Made by a program: the position numbers and the translations under genes. Shown here piece by piece: positions 55,621-64,000 of a DNA stretch of 64,000 nt; the first letter of the stretch is position 1, and the number at the start of each line of letters is the position of its first letter. The stretch covers positions 3,844,001 to 3,908,000 of the forward strand of contig JBANDB010000004.1 of the NCBI GenBank assembly GCA_037576215.1, in the 5' to 3' direction. The notes under the pieces are model-generated. The model was not told the DNA's origin and did not search any database. It was given only the letters and a program-made list of their open reading frames with translations. Source of the DNA: Armillaria gallica (taxonomy: Eukaryota > Basidiomycota > Agaricomycetes > Agaricales > Physalacriaceae).

Positions 55621-55733
55621 TTCCACATTTAAACACCTAAGAACAAGCTATAAGAAGAACCTCGTGCGTCTACACGTGCAACAGCCGGCATCAGCCCACC
55701 AGAGGAAACCAGAACACCCCCGAAAGACCGACC

Positions 55734-56882
55734 TCAAACCACAACACAAACTCGTTTATCCGTAAACTGGCTCACTATGGCAAGCTTGGCCGATTCGGCA
55801 AATCCTTTCACTGTCGAATTTGCATTCAGGCGGATTACAATTGCTTTGAGATAAGGATTATCCACATCAGACAGATGGTTGTTCAATGTCCTCCATACAC
55901 TGTAAGTATTCAAGAAGTCTACCGATGAGATGTAGAAGGTGAACCGCTCGATCACTGAGCATTGCCTAATATTCTCCATCCACCATTTGAGGAGATGTAA
56001 GTCAAGGGAACGGCAGCGGTAGTCCCATAAGTTTACAGTGAGGGATAGTAATCCTGAGATTGGAAGGTGCTGAGATGAGCTAAGATGCATCACTGAATCG
56101 TAATACACTGTAAGTAAACGCGATAGATAAGAAATAACCTTACACCCTACGACCATAAAACCGCGGCGCGTGTGAAATCACAAGATGCCGAAGTGAACAA
56201 AGCTCCTCAGTAGCTTTTGGAGGTCGCGCGCAGCGTCAAAATCATGAAATAGCACGTCGAGGGTGTGAACATGCTTCAAAGAAAGACAAGGAGGCAGGAC
56301 GTTCCAGAGAGATGCAGGTTTCAGAGATAGATTCTTGATACGTAGCGATGACCCCACGCTGCACTCGAGAAGCCCGGGTCGGACTCGCGTTTGATCTAAG
56401 TGATCTAACTTGAGCCTATGGAGGCTGTCGTAAGAGCCAGAGACGAGGGAATAAAAGTCGGATGTGTTCATATCGACGAAACGAAAGGCGATGCTTTCGA
56501 AAGCATGCGAGGAAAGTGCGTCACGCGAGTCCTTTGGCAGAAACATCCAACTAACATCGGTAAATCTGATGTCTTGCAAGCAAGAGAACGAGGAGATCAC
56601 AGGCGCGAGGTGCTCGGAGTTTCGTATCCTGTCGCTCGTAACATTGTAAAGGGTTAAGACTCTGACTTGGTCCGGTATTTGGGGAGACTGTCGGAACACC
56701 TCGCGAAGTTCGCTCAAGGAACGGGTAACGTTGATGCGAAATTGACGGAACAGATGAACGCGAGTTCGGTGGAGGAAAGAACGACGGACATGAGAGGAGG
56801 CTTTGAGGGACTGAACATCGTTGACTAAGAAGGCAAGGATGTGGGCAGTCAGCTCTTGAGGCAGCCAAACAAAGCCGGCCAT
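55734..56882 (-). CDS. F-box protein
   Basis: The start at 56,882 gives MAGFVWLPQELTAHILAFLV and LKASSHVRRSFLHRTRVHLF, a plain F-box. LRR-like segments follow (VRVLTLYNVTSDRI, LKLDHLDQTR, LRIKNLSLKPASLW). One intron lies near 56,190-56,090, after LLRSF. The C-terminal part (LSLTVNLWDYRCRSLDLHLL, WWMENIRQCSVIERFTFYIS) ends at 55,734. Probable SCF substrate adaptor, target unknown. It is unrelated in detail to the F-box proteins at 49,954 and 62,118. Confidence 0.72.
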
Positions 56883-57326
56883 CTGCGAGAAACTTCAATC
56901 CGACCCCAACAAGAATACTATAGCATAGGGAACACCTTTATTTCCTTCAAGATGATGGAAGAGAGAAGAAGTTTCATCATTAGGTCCACATATAGAGCGA
57001 AACTGTGAGGACAATGATGTAAATGAGACGCCTTCCACGCGGCACCCAACCCTCAATTGGTACTTGGAGAAAGCGGTCTTTGACTCGTGGCAACCGACAT
57101 CCTATACTTAGGACAACGTTCAATAATGAAACCACCACCGAAATGCGATAATACGGACATGCAATCCCATTGAATAGAGGGGGGGAAGATTTTTCATGTT
57201 GTTTTACTGACTTCAGATTTTACCTGCCCATAAGGTATTTACATGACCTTGACATCCTGGATTGAAATGTCCCAAAAGTCCCTATGATCATAGTCTTCGC
57301 ACCAAGTCGCTCTAGATCCAAGCTAT
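56883..57326. other. intergenic, no gene seen
   Basis: Upstream region of the F-box gene and downstream region of the acyltransferase gene. No ORF of note. Confidence 0.5.
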
Positions 57327-58568
57327 CTATTGTTGGGAGGTAATCCACCATTTCCAGAGCCCTTCGATAATTCCCAAGTTCACACCAGCCTCTGATACCC
57401 CCGCTCTATTTTGCGGGCTGATGTACATGGGCAAGCACATGGCAAACCACGTTTGAACCCAGATATACCCGACGATGCGCCAGAATAAGTTAGTGCTGCG
57501 CGCAATTCCTAAGCGACGGCCTAAAGCAAGAACGGCACTCTCTACCGTGATACAGAGCGCCTGGGACATGAAGAACTTGAGTGCCCCACCATGGTACCCC
57601 AAGACCATGTAGTCAGAACTGTGGTGAACCCATCCCGACAAGAAGAACGCGATGTACAGTCTGATGAACGAGGCGAGGATGGAGCCTTTTGGAAGGGAAA
57701 GACGTGCGACAAGGCGGTCACCTGGGGTGGTGACGTTCTATGAAAGTGTGAGAGAGGATGTGAACATTGAGATAAGCAAACATACTCTTCGAAGGAGCTG
57801 GTGCCAGGTATGGCTGAACGAAAATGGTCAACGACGATCACGGTACCCAGCTTGGGACATACCTCCAGAACCGGCGCACGGAATACGCGTCCAACCAGCT
57901 CCCGTAGAACGGCCGCCACGTCTGGACGTCCCAGATGCCCAGAGCCACCATCGCCGCACTGAACAGGGCGTGGTTCATCGTGAGCGCCGCAACCGCTGGC
58001 ACCGCCCAACCCCACACGAAGGCGCACCTGCCTAAGAACGTCGTTTCCTCAGGACCGCTGATGTAGAAGGAGGGTCGGTACCGCGTGTACGTCGCTGCAG
58101 CGTCCCAAAGGATGAACAGCACAGCGCTCTGGACTAGTCGATCGACGACGAAACGCCATCGGGAAGTGGAGCAGTGTACGGCGATGGGGGGAGGTTACGT
58201 GGCTCGTGCGTCCATCCGATACCTCTTTGGTTGGTTAACAAGGATAAGCTCCATTTAAGACGCGATTTCAAGTCTGGAAAGGCTGCCTGGGGGATGGTCT
58301 GGCCTCTCTGGAACAATTCTGTTTGGGGTTCGGTGAGGAGGATATAGTCGAGGGCGCTGGCGACGACAGGCGGGATGGATGCGCCAATGGATAGATTGGA
58401 AATGATATCGCCCGTGGTCGTGTGATAGACGAGGTAGTAGGCAATGCCGAAGATGGGCAGAAATAGCAGGCGTCGGTAGGGCGTTGGCTGTATCGTTACA
58501 GATATAAGCAAGAGAATGGGAAGCAGCGAATGCAGCAAGTAGGAAAATGGGCGGCGCTCGTCCGCCAT
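57327..58568 (-). CDS. wax-synthase-like membrane-bound acyltransferase
   Basis: Exons 58,568-57,863, 57,813-57,786 and 57,737-57,327. Multi-pass membrane protein with the family hallmarks: N-terminal helices (SLLPILLLISVTIQ), RGIGWTHEPRNLPP, IWDVQTWRPFYGSWLDAYSV, RRFWSHTWHQLLRR across the introns, and SGWVHHSSDYM with the probable catalytic His. GALKFFMSQALCITVESAVL and FWRIVGYIWVQTWFAMCLPM complete it. Members transfer acyl groups to alcohols or, in secondary metabolism, acetylate terpenoids; the substrate is not evident here. The frame breaks at a G6 run (58,186-58,191); one added base makes all exons add up, so a base is probably missing in the assembly. Start chosen by the MADERRPFSY match to the duplicate fragment. 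Confidence 0.8.
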
Positions 58569-58911
58569 CCCGGTTCCCAGCAAGGAAAAGAAAGAAAATA
58601 AAGTGGATTTTGTTAGGGATCAAGGGGCATGATGGATGTTTGGGTTAGACGGTGACCACCTCCAATTATTCCTTCAAGTCAGTTCACAGCTGTTATAATT
58701 GTGATTGAATATTTACTGCATAATGCAATTCGAAAGCGAATTCCAAGTAAGGTCTTATATAAACCGCGCCGACCTCTGCAGTCAACCGTAATCCATGTGC
58801 TTTCCTTCTATTATAGAGTAAACGACAGTCCAGAAAGTTACACAAAGCTCTCCAATTACAACACCATTGATATTTACGCTAGCAGTAGAATGTACACACG
58901 CTCCGAAATGT

Positions 58912-60621
58912 CTAGCCAGATGCAGGCCAAGTCTCCTGGAAGAGATAGGTATCTTCAGTAGGAGGATTGATCTTCGCAATCCTGCCCAGTCGTTCATCTA
59001 CCAGGAAAATATGTCAGAATGTTTACAGCCAAAACTCTCGAAAACGAGCGCACAAGTAGGGTCATCATCAATATGCTCAAAATGTTTAAGTTTCCAGGTG
59101 GTCTCGGCAGCTGCTTCATCCTTCCTCCTCTGCCTCTGATCATTCTAGGGATATCCCATTAGAAGTCAGAAATAGAATAGATAGACGCGGTACTCACCTC
59201 AATCTTCGTCTTTTCCCTACTCGCGAGATCAAAATCGCCTTCCCTGATACCCTTCGCCACCAGATTCCACAATTTTCTGGTCTCAAACTCACCCATCTCC
59301 CCGCCTTCCTCACCACCTATAGCTGTCACCTCCTCCTTAGGACCCGTAACGTCGTGGAACTCCTTCCCAGATCGGGGGCCACCAATAAACTTGCTAGTTG
59401 TATGCCACAACCCTTCGATGACGTGATCTTTCCCCGCACCACCACACCCAGGTGCTGGAGTAACAATGGCCTTAAACGAGTGAGATTTGCCAGAAAAATA
59501 GCCTCGGCCTTGTAATCGATCGTCGAGACGTAGTTGCCTCCGATGATGTACGTGTTTTCTGCGAGCTCGATGTAGGGCGAGCCGTACCACAGACCATCTA
59601 TTCGTAAACGAGGGAGCGTGATGAGATACTCTATGAGCTTTCCAGACGGAGGCGTTACAGTAAGGATGGCATGTCCGATCTGCTTGACGATAATGGAACC
59701 TCCTGCACGAACTCATACATTCAGCCTACAACATAAGCGTATGCTATATACACTTACCACTGAAGCTTGTCTTCTGGGCGTTGTGACCCACCAGCTTGAC
59801 ACCCTTGCTCTTGTTCTGAATAACATACGCGGTTATCGGTGGATGGTGTGAGACTTGCTCAACCAAGAGATCCGTCCGGCCACGTCCGTTTCGATCAGGC
59901 CACTGACCATAGAACAACCTGAATCACCACAGGGGTCAGAAACCAGTACGAGGAGATATCAGATGGAAAACGCGTAGACTGACTCTCCAAGAACCGGGTT
60001 CAATGGTCTGCGAGGAAATTAACGGCTAGAGGATGAGTGATCGTTCGATGAAGATAGCGGAGACGAATCACTTTTTCTCAGAGCCCATAGATTCGTTTCG
60101 GGAGGTATACTGGCCTTTGAGGGTGCTCTGTGGTTAGACAATTACTGAGGGTCAGAGCTGCCACAAACATTAACAAGGAAACAAAAACGTACGACGAACC
60201 ACTTGAGTACAGCAAGTGCGCGCTCCTCGTCTGTCGTCGCATCTGCAATGGCGGCAAACAGTTCTGGACGTTCACACCAGTATGCTGGGGAAAGGTAAAG
60301 GCGAAAAACGAGAATAACGCCCAATTACGTCAATAACATGCTTCATCCCTATATTGAGACACGTACCAGGAAATTCGGTAAGGGATACAGGCGAGAGGAT
60401 AAAGGGCGGCGCAGTCATCGATGAGAGGTCTCCAGAAAAAGAGGCGATCCTGTATACGCAACGACTGAGTTCGCCTGCAGCATGACGGCCGGATGCAGCA
60501 CGCACGATTTGAGAAACGTTGTCCAGCTGCTGCGCTGGGCAGCGGGAACGGCCTAGAGACACTGTTCAGCATCGTGGGCAACGATGAGCAGGAGACGTAC
60601 TTCTCCGGCTTGGTCAGACAT
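58912..60621 (-). CDS. kes1: oxysterol-binding protein (Kes1/Osh4-type lipid transfer)
   Basis: The start at 60,621 gives MSDQAGE, joined by a short intron to AVPAAQRSSWTTFLKS, then IASFSGDLSSMTAPPFILSP. AYWCERPELFAAIADATTDE and STLKGQYTSRNESMGSEKK come in the next exons. PLNPVLGELFYGQWPDRNGR, the OSBP signature EQVSHHPP, LVGHNAQKTSFSGG, LPRLRIDGLWYGSPYIEL and GLWHTTSK follow. The tail is DERLGRIAKINPPTEDTYLF, with stop TAG at 58,912-58,914. There are at least eight short introns. These proteins exchange sterol and PI4P between membranes. A one-base loss in a GG run near 59,508 (IDYKGRGYFSGKS) shifts the frame; the rest is intact. Confidence 0.9.
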
Positions 60622-62117
60622 GGTAGCGGTGGATGATGATGATGGTAGTGGCGTGAGTTGGAGGTAGATGGATGATCAGGTTGCCGATTTTGGCCCCCCG
60701 CTGTTACGTCATACGTCGAATCGTGTTTTTACCACTGGGGCTACTTACATTGGTGACTAAGAAAATCCCGTCCTCGTCAAGGATATCAGGACTGTTCAAG
60801 TCTGCGGCAATATATGGAAATATGATGTTGGGTGGCCCATGACACAACATGCTTCGCAGTGTTGCTTTCTACCCTTTGGCCCAGAGTGTGCATTGCCTGG
60901 CATACCCAGTCGATTTCATTAGTATTGTTTTCCATAAAACCCGTAGAGATTGCATCTTCCCACTGAAACTATCACTATAGCACTCGAACTCACGATTTAT
61001 TTAATGTATAAGGCCTCCAATGATTGTGTGACTTTGGACGAGAACTGTCCAGCAAAGTCTCGGACCGCAATCGATGTGAATAGAGTACTAGCCATGGGCT
61101 GAATAGAGTACTAGGGGCCGCTTAACCCACGTCCAACACTCTGAGAATAATTGCGCAGTCAAGAAGTTATTTCTTTACGTCTATAGTTAGACTCCAGCTT
61201 CAGGCCCGGTGCTATCCATTGTATTGTCCCTGTCATGGATGTCAGGATTTTATTAGATAACAAGCGTTGGTATGCTCACGACAACAACAAAAGTCGGCAT
61301 CCATTATAGGCGGAACGTGACAATGAAGGTTATCAATACCCGTGGCAAAGTCGAACGAGTCTCCAGATGAGCGGTGGACCTGAGCTTGAGAAACGACCGT
61401 TTCGAGCTTTCTCGGCTAACTGTGGGACCATCGGACCGATGGACCGGTCATTAGCGTCACCAAAGCGTCACCTTCCTTCTATCTACCACCACAAACGCAG
61501 GAACCGCAGGAAACAACAGATGCCAAATTATGCTGAGTTTATTTTATGCTATCATATCCTCTAGTGAATGGCCAGACACGGGAAACTCTTGGTCTAGCCC
61601 AGACATACTTCCGTTGGTGGTATATGTCTGCTACCAATCTGCTACTGACGATGGTTTTCGGAACTTCGAGCAGAATAAACTCGCTGCCTTCTTTTCGTAC
61701 GCGGTGTAGTTTTATTATTATTACCGTAAGTTGCGACTGGCATGTAGTCAGTGTATATATGTCAATTTTCTCACAAGTTACTTCATGAAGGCAGGGAATT
61801 CATGTTAGGACTGTTTATTCAACATGTCGACAGGTATTTGAAAATCACACGTTGGCATGCCTATGCCAGCCCTGTATATGCTTCACTGGCACCCAGCACC
61901 CAATCTTTATTCTCCACTCATTTCCTTCTAAGTACTGCTAATGACAGCGCTGTAATCAAGTTAGCGGTATCACCTCGGGCTCGGGCACCCGGGTTCATCG
62001 CATACGTCAACGACACTGCCTTACCTTCGCGCAAATCCCTGGAACATTCGAAGGTATTGTCTTTTTCTGTAAACTAAAATACAGCAATGTCCCAATCCCT
62101 GCAGGTCTGCCACACAG
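60622..62117. other. intergenic, no gene seen
   Basis: About 1.5 kb between divergent genes (OSBP minus, F-box plus). ORFs up to 108 codons at 61,751-62,077 show no features. A splice-like CCCTGCAG just before 62,106 suggests that the F-box gene may have a 5' UTR intron. Confidence 0.45.
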
Positions 62118-63407
62118 ATGGTCCATTCCCAGCTGCCCAATGAAACCTGGGACACGATCATCGATTTTCTACATTCGGACCATCCTTCGCTCGTGGTCTG
62201 CAGCCTTGTCTGCAGGTCATGGCTTCCCACGAGCCGATATCATCTGTTCGAAAGAATAGTGCTTCGATCTCAACATAACCAGCAGAAATTCTTGAGGTCG
62301 ACCTCTGGCATGACGTTACAGAATTGCACATTTGGGGGATATACCCACCGCCTCGAAATGTATGGGAACTGCGCCAAAAGTCCCTGGGTCCCAGATAGAA
62401 CCACACTATTCTCTTGGGACTTATGTGAGGCCATCATCTCTCGACTCCCCCTCTTCTCCGCTGTCACTTCCCTCCATTTGAGCGGCATCTATTGGGACCA
62501 GATGCATGATATTGTCGTTCCTTCTGTGATGTCTATATTCTGGAACATCACAGAATTAGATTTGACTGACATGCTCTGGGAGGATCCCGTTTGTCTCATC
62601 AAGTTTCTGGTGGCCTTTCCCATGTTAGAGCAGCTTCGCATATGTGCCGGTGGATTGACGACAGACGACCCCCCCGAGAGGGTAGCCTGCTATAAGCTAG
62701 GAACGCGTCTTCGTCGTTTGGTTCTCAAAGCTATTCTTATCGAAAGCCGTGTGGCGAATTTCAGCTATCTTTTCAAGTGGTTGTCGATGCAGCGTCCTCC
62801 ACTTGACTACCTCGAAATCGACATGTCCTTCCACTCGCCCTTGGTGTTCTCTGGCGGTCTTACCGATTGCACAGGGTTTATTCGCAACCTTCGCGATGTC
62901 CGGCATTTTGTGGTGGCACCACCGCAAATGGAGAGGTCGATCACTCGTGAGTTTCCTGAATTCAGGAGCATCATGGTTTCGGTCTTGACTGACTACCGAG
63001 TTGAAGCTTCACCACCAGTCTTGGATCTGTCACATTGGAATAATCTACGCGTATTGCATTACCGGCAGTACCCCTCGGATGTGCTTTATCCGTGGCAACA
63101 TCATTTGCAACGGTCTATATCCAAAATACAGCAGTTACAGGAGCTGAGGATACAGCTGTCATTTGGGTTGTACGACTCGACGCCTCTCATTGGCGTCTTC
63201 CACTGGGAAGAGCTGGACAAGGTCTTATCAAATCTGCCGAATTTGAATGTGTTGCAATTCGCTCTGAAAGGGATAGAATCAGAAACTGCAGACCTGAAGG
63301 GTGAAAAACGACTTCTTAGTTATAAACTCCCTCGATGCACTTCTCGAGGTATCTTGTCCGTAACAGAGGTAGTCGATGACTATGGTGCGCTGTCCCTTCC
63401 TGATTGA
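62118..63407 (+). CDS. F-box protein, single exon
   Basis: An uninterrupted 429-codon frame. The N-terminal F-box (LPNETWDTIIDFLHSDHPSL, VCSLVCRSWLPTSRYHLFER) is followed by a long Leu-rich region (AVTSLHLSGIYWDQ, NITELDLTDMLWEDP, LDYLEIDMSFHSPL, LRVLHYRQYP, LPNLNVLQFALKG). It has the typical layout of the expanded basidiomycete F-box family, with Skp1 binding and ubiquitin-ligase targeting inferred. It ends TGA at 63,405-63,407, which also shows that TGA is a working stop codon in this genome. Confidence 0.8.
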   Translation: MVHSQLPNETWDTIIDFLHSDHPSLVVCSLVCRSWLPTSRYHLFERIVLRSQHNQQKFLRSTSGMTLQNCTFGGYTHRLEMYGNCAKSPWVPDRTTLFSWDLCEAIISRLPLFSAVTSLHLSGIYWDQMHDIVVPSVMSIFWNITELDLTDMLWEDPVCLIKFLVAFPMLEQLRICAGGLTTDDPPERVACYKLGTRLRRLVLKAILIESRVANFSYLFKWLSMQRPPLDYLEIDMSFHSPLVFSGGLTDCTGFIRNLRDVRHFVVAPPQMERSITREFPEFRSIMVSVLTDYRVEASPPVLDLSHWNNLRVLHYRQYPSDVLYPWQHHLQRSISKIQQLQELRIQLSFGLYDSTPLIGVFHWEELDKVLSNLPNLNVLQFALKGIESETADLKGEKRLLSYKLPRCTSRGILSVTEVVDDYGALSLPD

Positions 63408-63582
63408 CGAATTGTTGTACTTAAGGATACTGGCCTCAGTTTGAAGTACCAGGCGGTTTGCTGAATACGTGGGATCTCGGAGCACCGACGACTAATAAAA
63501 TCACCTTCCTTCGGCGCCGTCATTTATTGATAGTATAAATCGATCATTAATTATAATATGAAACACACGAACGACCAACTCC

Positions 63583-64000
63583 TTATGCAGGGTGGTCCTC
63601 GAATTGCAGATCCGTTGTTTGGGTTCTCTGGGAACCTGGGTGTACGAATTCGAGCGTGTCGTTCCACGTCGGAGTGGCGCTCTCCCCGAGGACACGCGAC
63701 CGGAGGTTGAGGATGAGGTGTGCTCCCTGCCAAACCAATAGTAGGTCAATAAGGAAAACGAACCGTTCAGAATCGGTGCGTACAGAATAAGAATAAAATG
63801 CCATGGTCCAGCTGCGAATCCGGTTAGTTTATGCACGGTCATTTGTAAAATTGAGACTTACGGTAGAAATGCCGATTGTATAGGGCCATTAACCGCGAAG
63901 GAAGGAATCATACCAACAACAAGCGCCGCTATTGGGGATGAGAATTTTTTTCTTTGATCGGGCAACAAACACACCGGCAATCCTGTCGATCGCGGAGAAA
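63583..64000 (-). CDS. 3' end of a fungal multi-pass membrane protein (partial)
   Basis: The last exon reads GAHLILNLRSRVLGESATPT and ends at TAA 63,583-63,585. The GAHLILNLR segment at the end of the last helix, followed by a short polar tail, is the usual C-terminus of a fungal seven-helix membrane protein family, related in style to the relic at 39,731. Upstream exons with hydrophobic content (63,740-63,900) are separated by short introns, and the gene leaves the window. Function unknown. Confidence 0.45.

Overview
This window looks like genomic DNA of a mushroom-forming basidiomycete (Agaricomycetes-like). The evidence is many short introns (about 48-65 nt), F-box/LRR-type genes, a wax-synthase-like acyltransferase, a fungal-type seven-helix membrane protein family, and dense Ty3/gypsy retroelements. 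No species can be named from the sequence.

Left part (1-35,462) is a nest of mobile elements, mostly on the minus strand. Element A (about 536-13,071) is a Ty3/gypsy element with a 1.35-kb LTR and gag, protease, RT/RNaseH and integrase regions. It is saturated with the palindrome ACTAGT, and a spliced gene (1000-2496) runs antisense to pol. A 1.7-kb solo LTR (5282-6990) sits in its RT. Element B (14,001-35,462) is related to A but lacks the ACTAGT enrichment. It has been split by a solo LTR of a further family D (21,390-23,230), by a DNA transposon with long terminal inverted repeats (15,627-19,018), and by a 9.3-kb chromovirus, element C (24,618-33,924), which landed in B's 5' LTR. Element C carries an unusual block of overlapping ORFs between its 5' LTR and gag, three of them with a predicted membrane segment.

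A zone of gene relics follows (35,463-43,250): a hydrolase pseudogene, a GEN1/XPG-like nuclease pseudogene, a decayed copy of the 3' end of the neighbouring BiP gene, and a seven-helix membrane protein pseudogene.

Right part (43,276-64,000) is ordinary gene space: ER Hsp70/BiP with HDEL, an unknown membrane-anchored protein, the NatC catalytic subunit (Naa30/Mak3), an HSL-type hydrolase, three F-box proteins, a single-pass membrane protein with an extracellular tandem domain, a wax-synthase-like acyltransferase, an oxysterol-binding protein, and the 3' end of another multi-pass membrane protein.

Two processes explain nearly all damage. In the elements and the adjoining relics, more than thirty in-frame stops are TGA codons that read as CGA (Arg), the signature of CpG deamination and so probably of cytosine methylation. 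In genes and elements alike, reading frames also break by one missing base at short G/C runs, which suggests homopolymer undercalling in the assembly.
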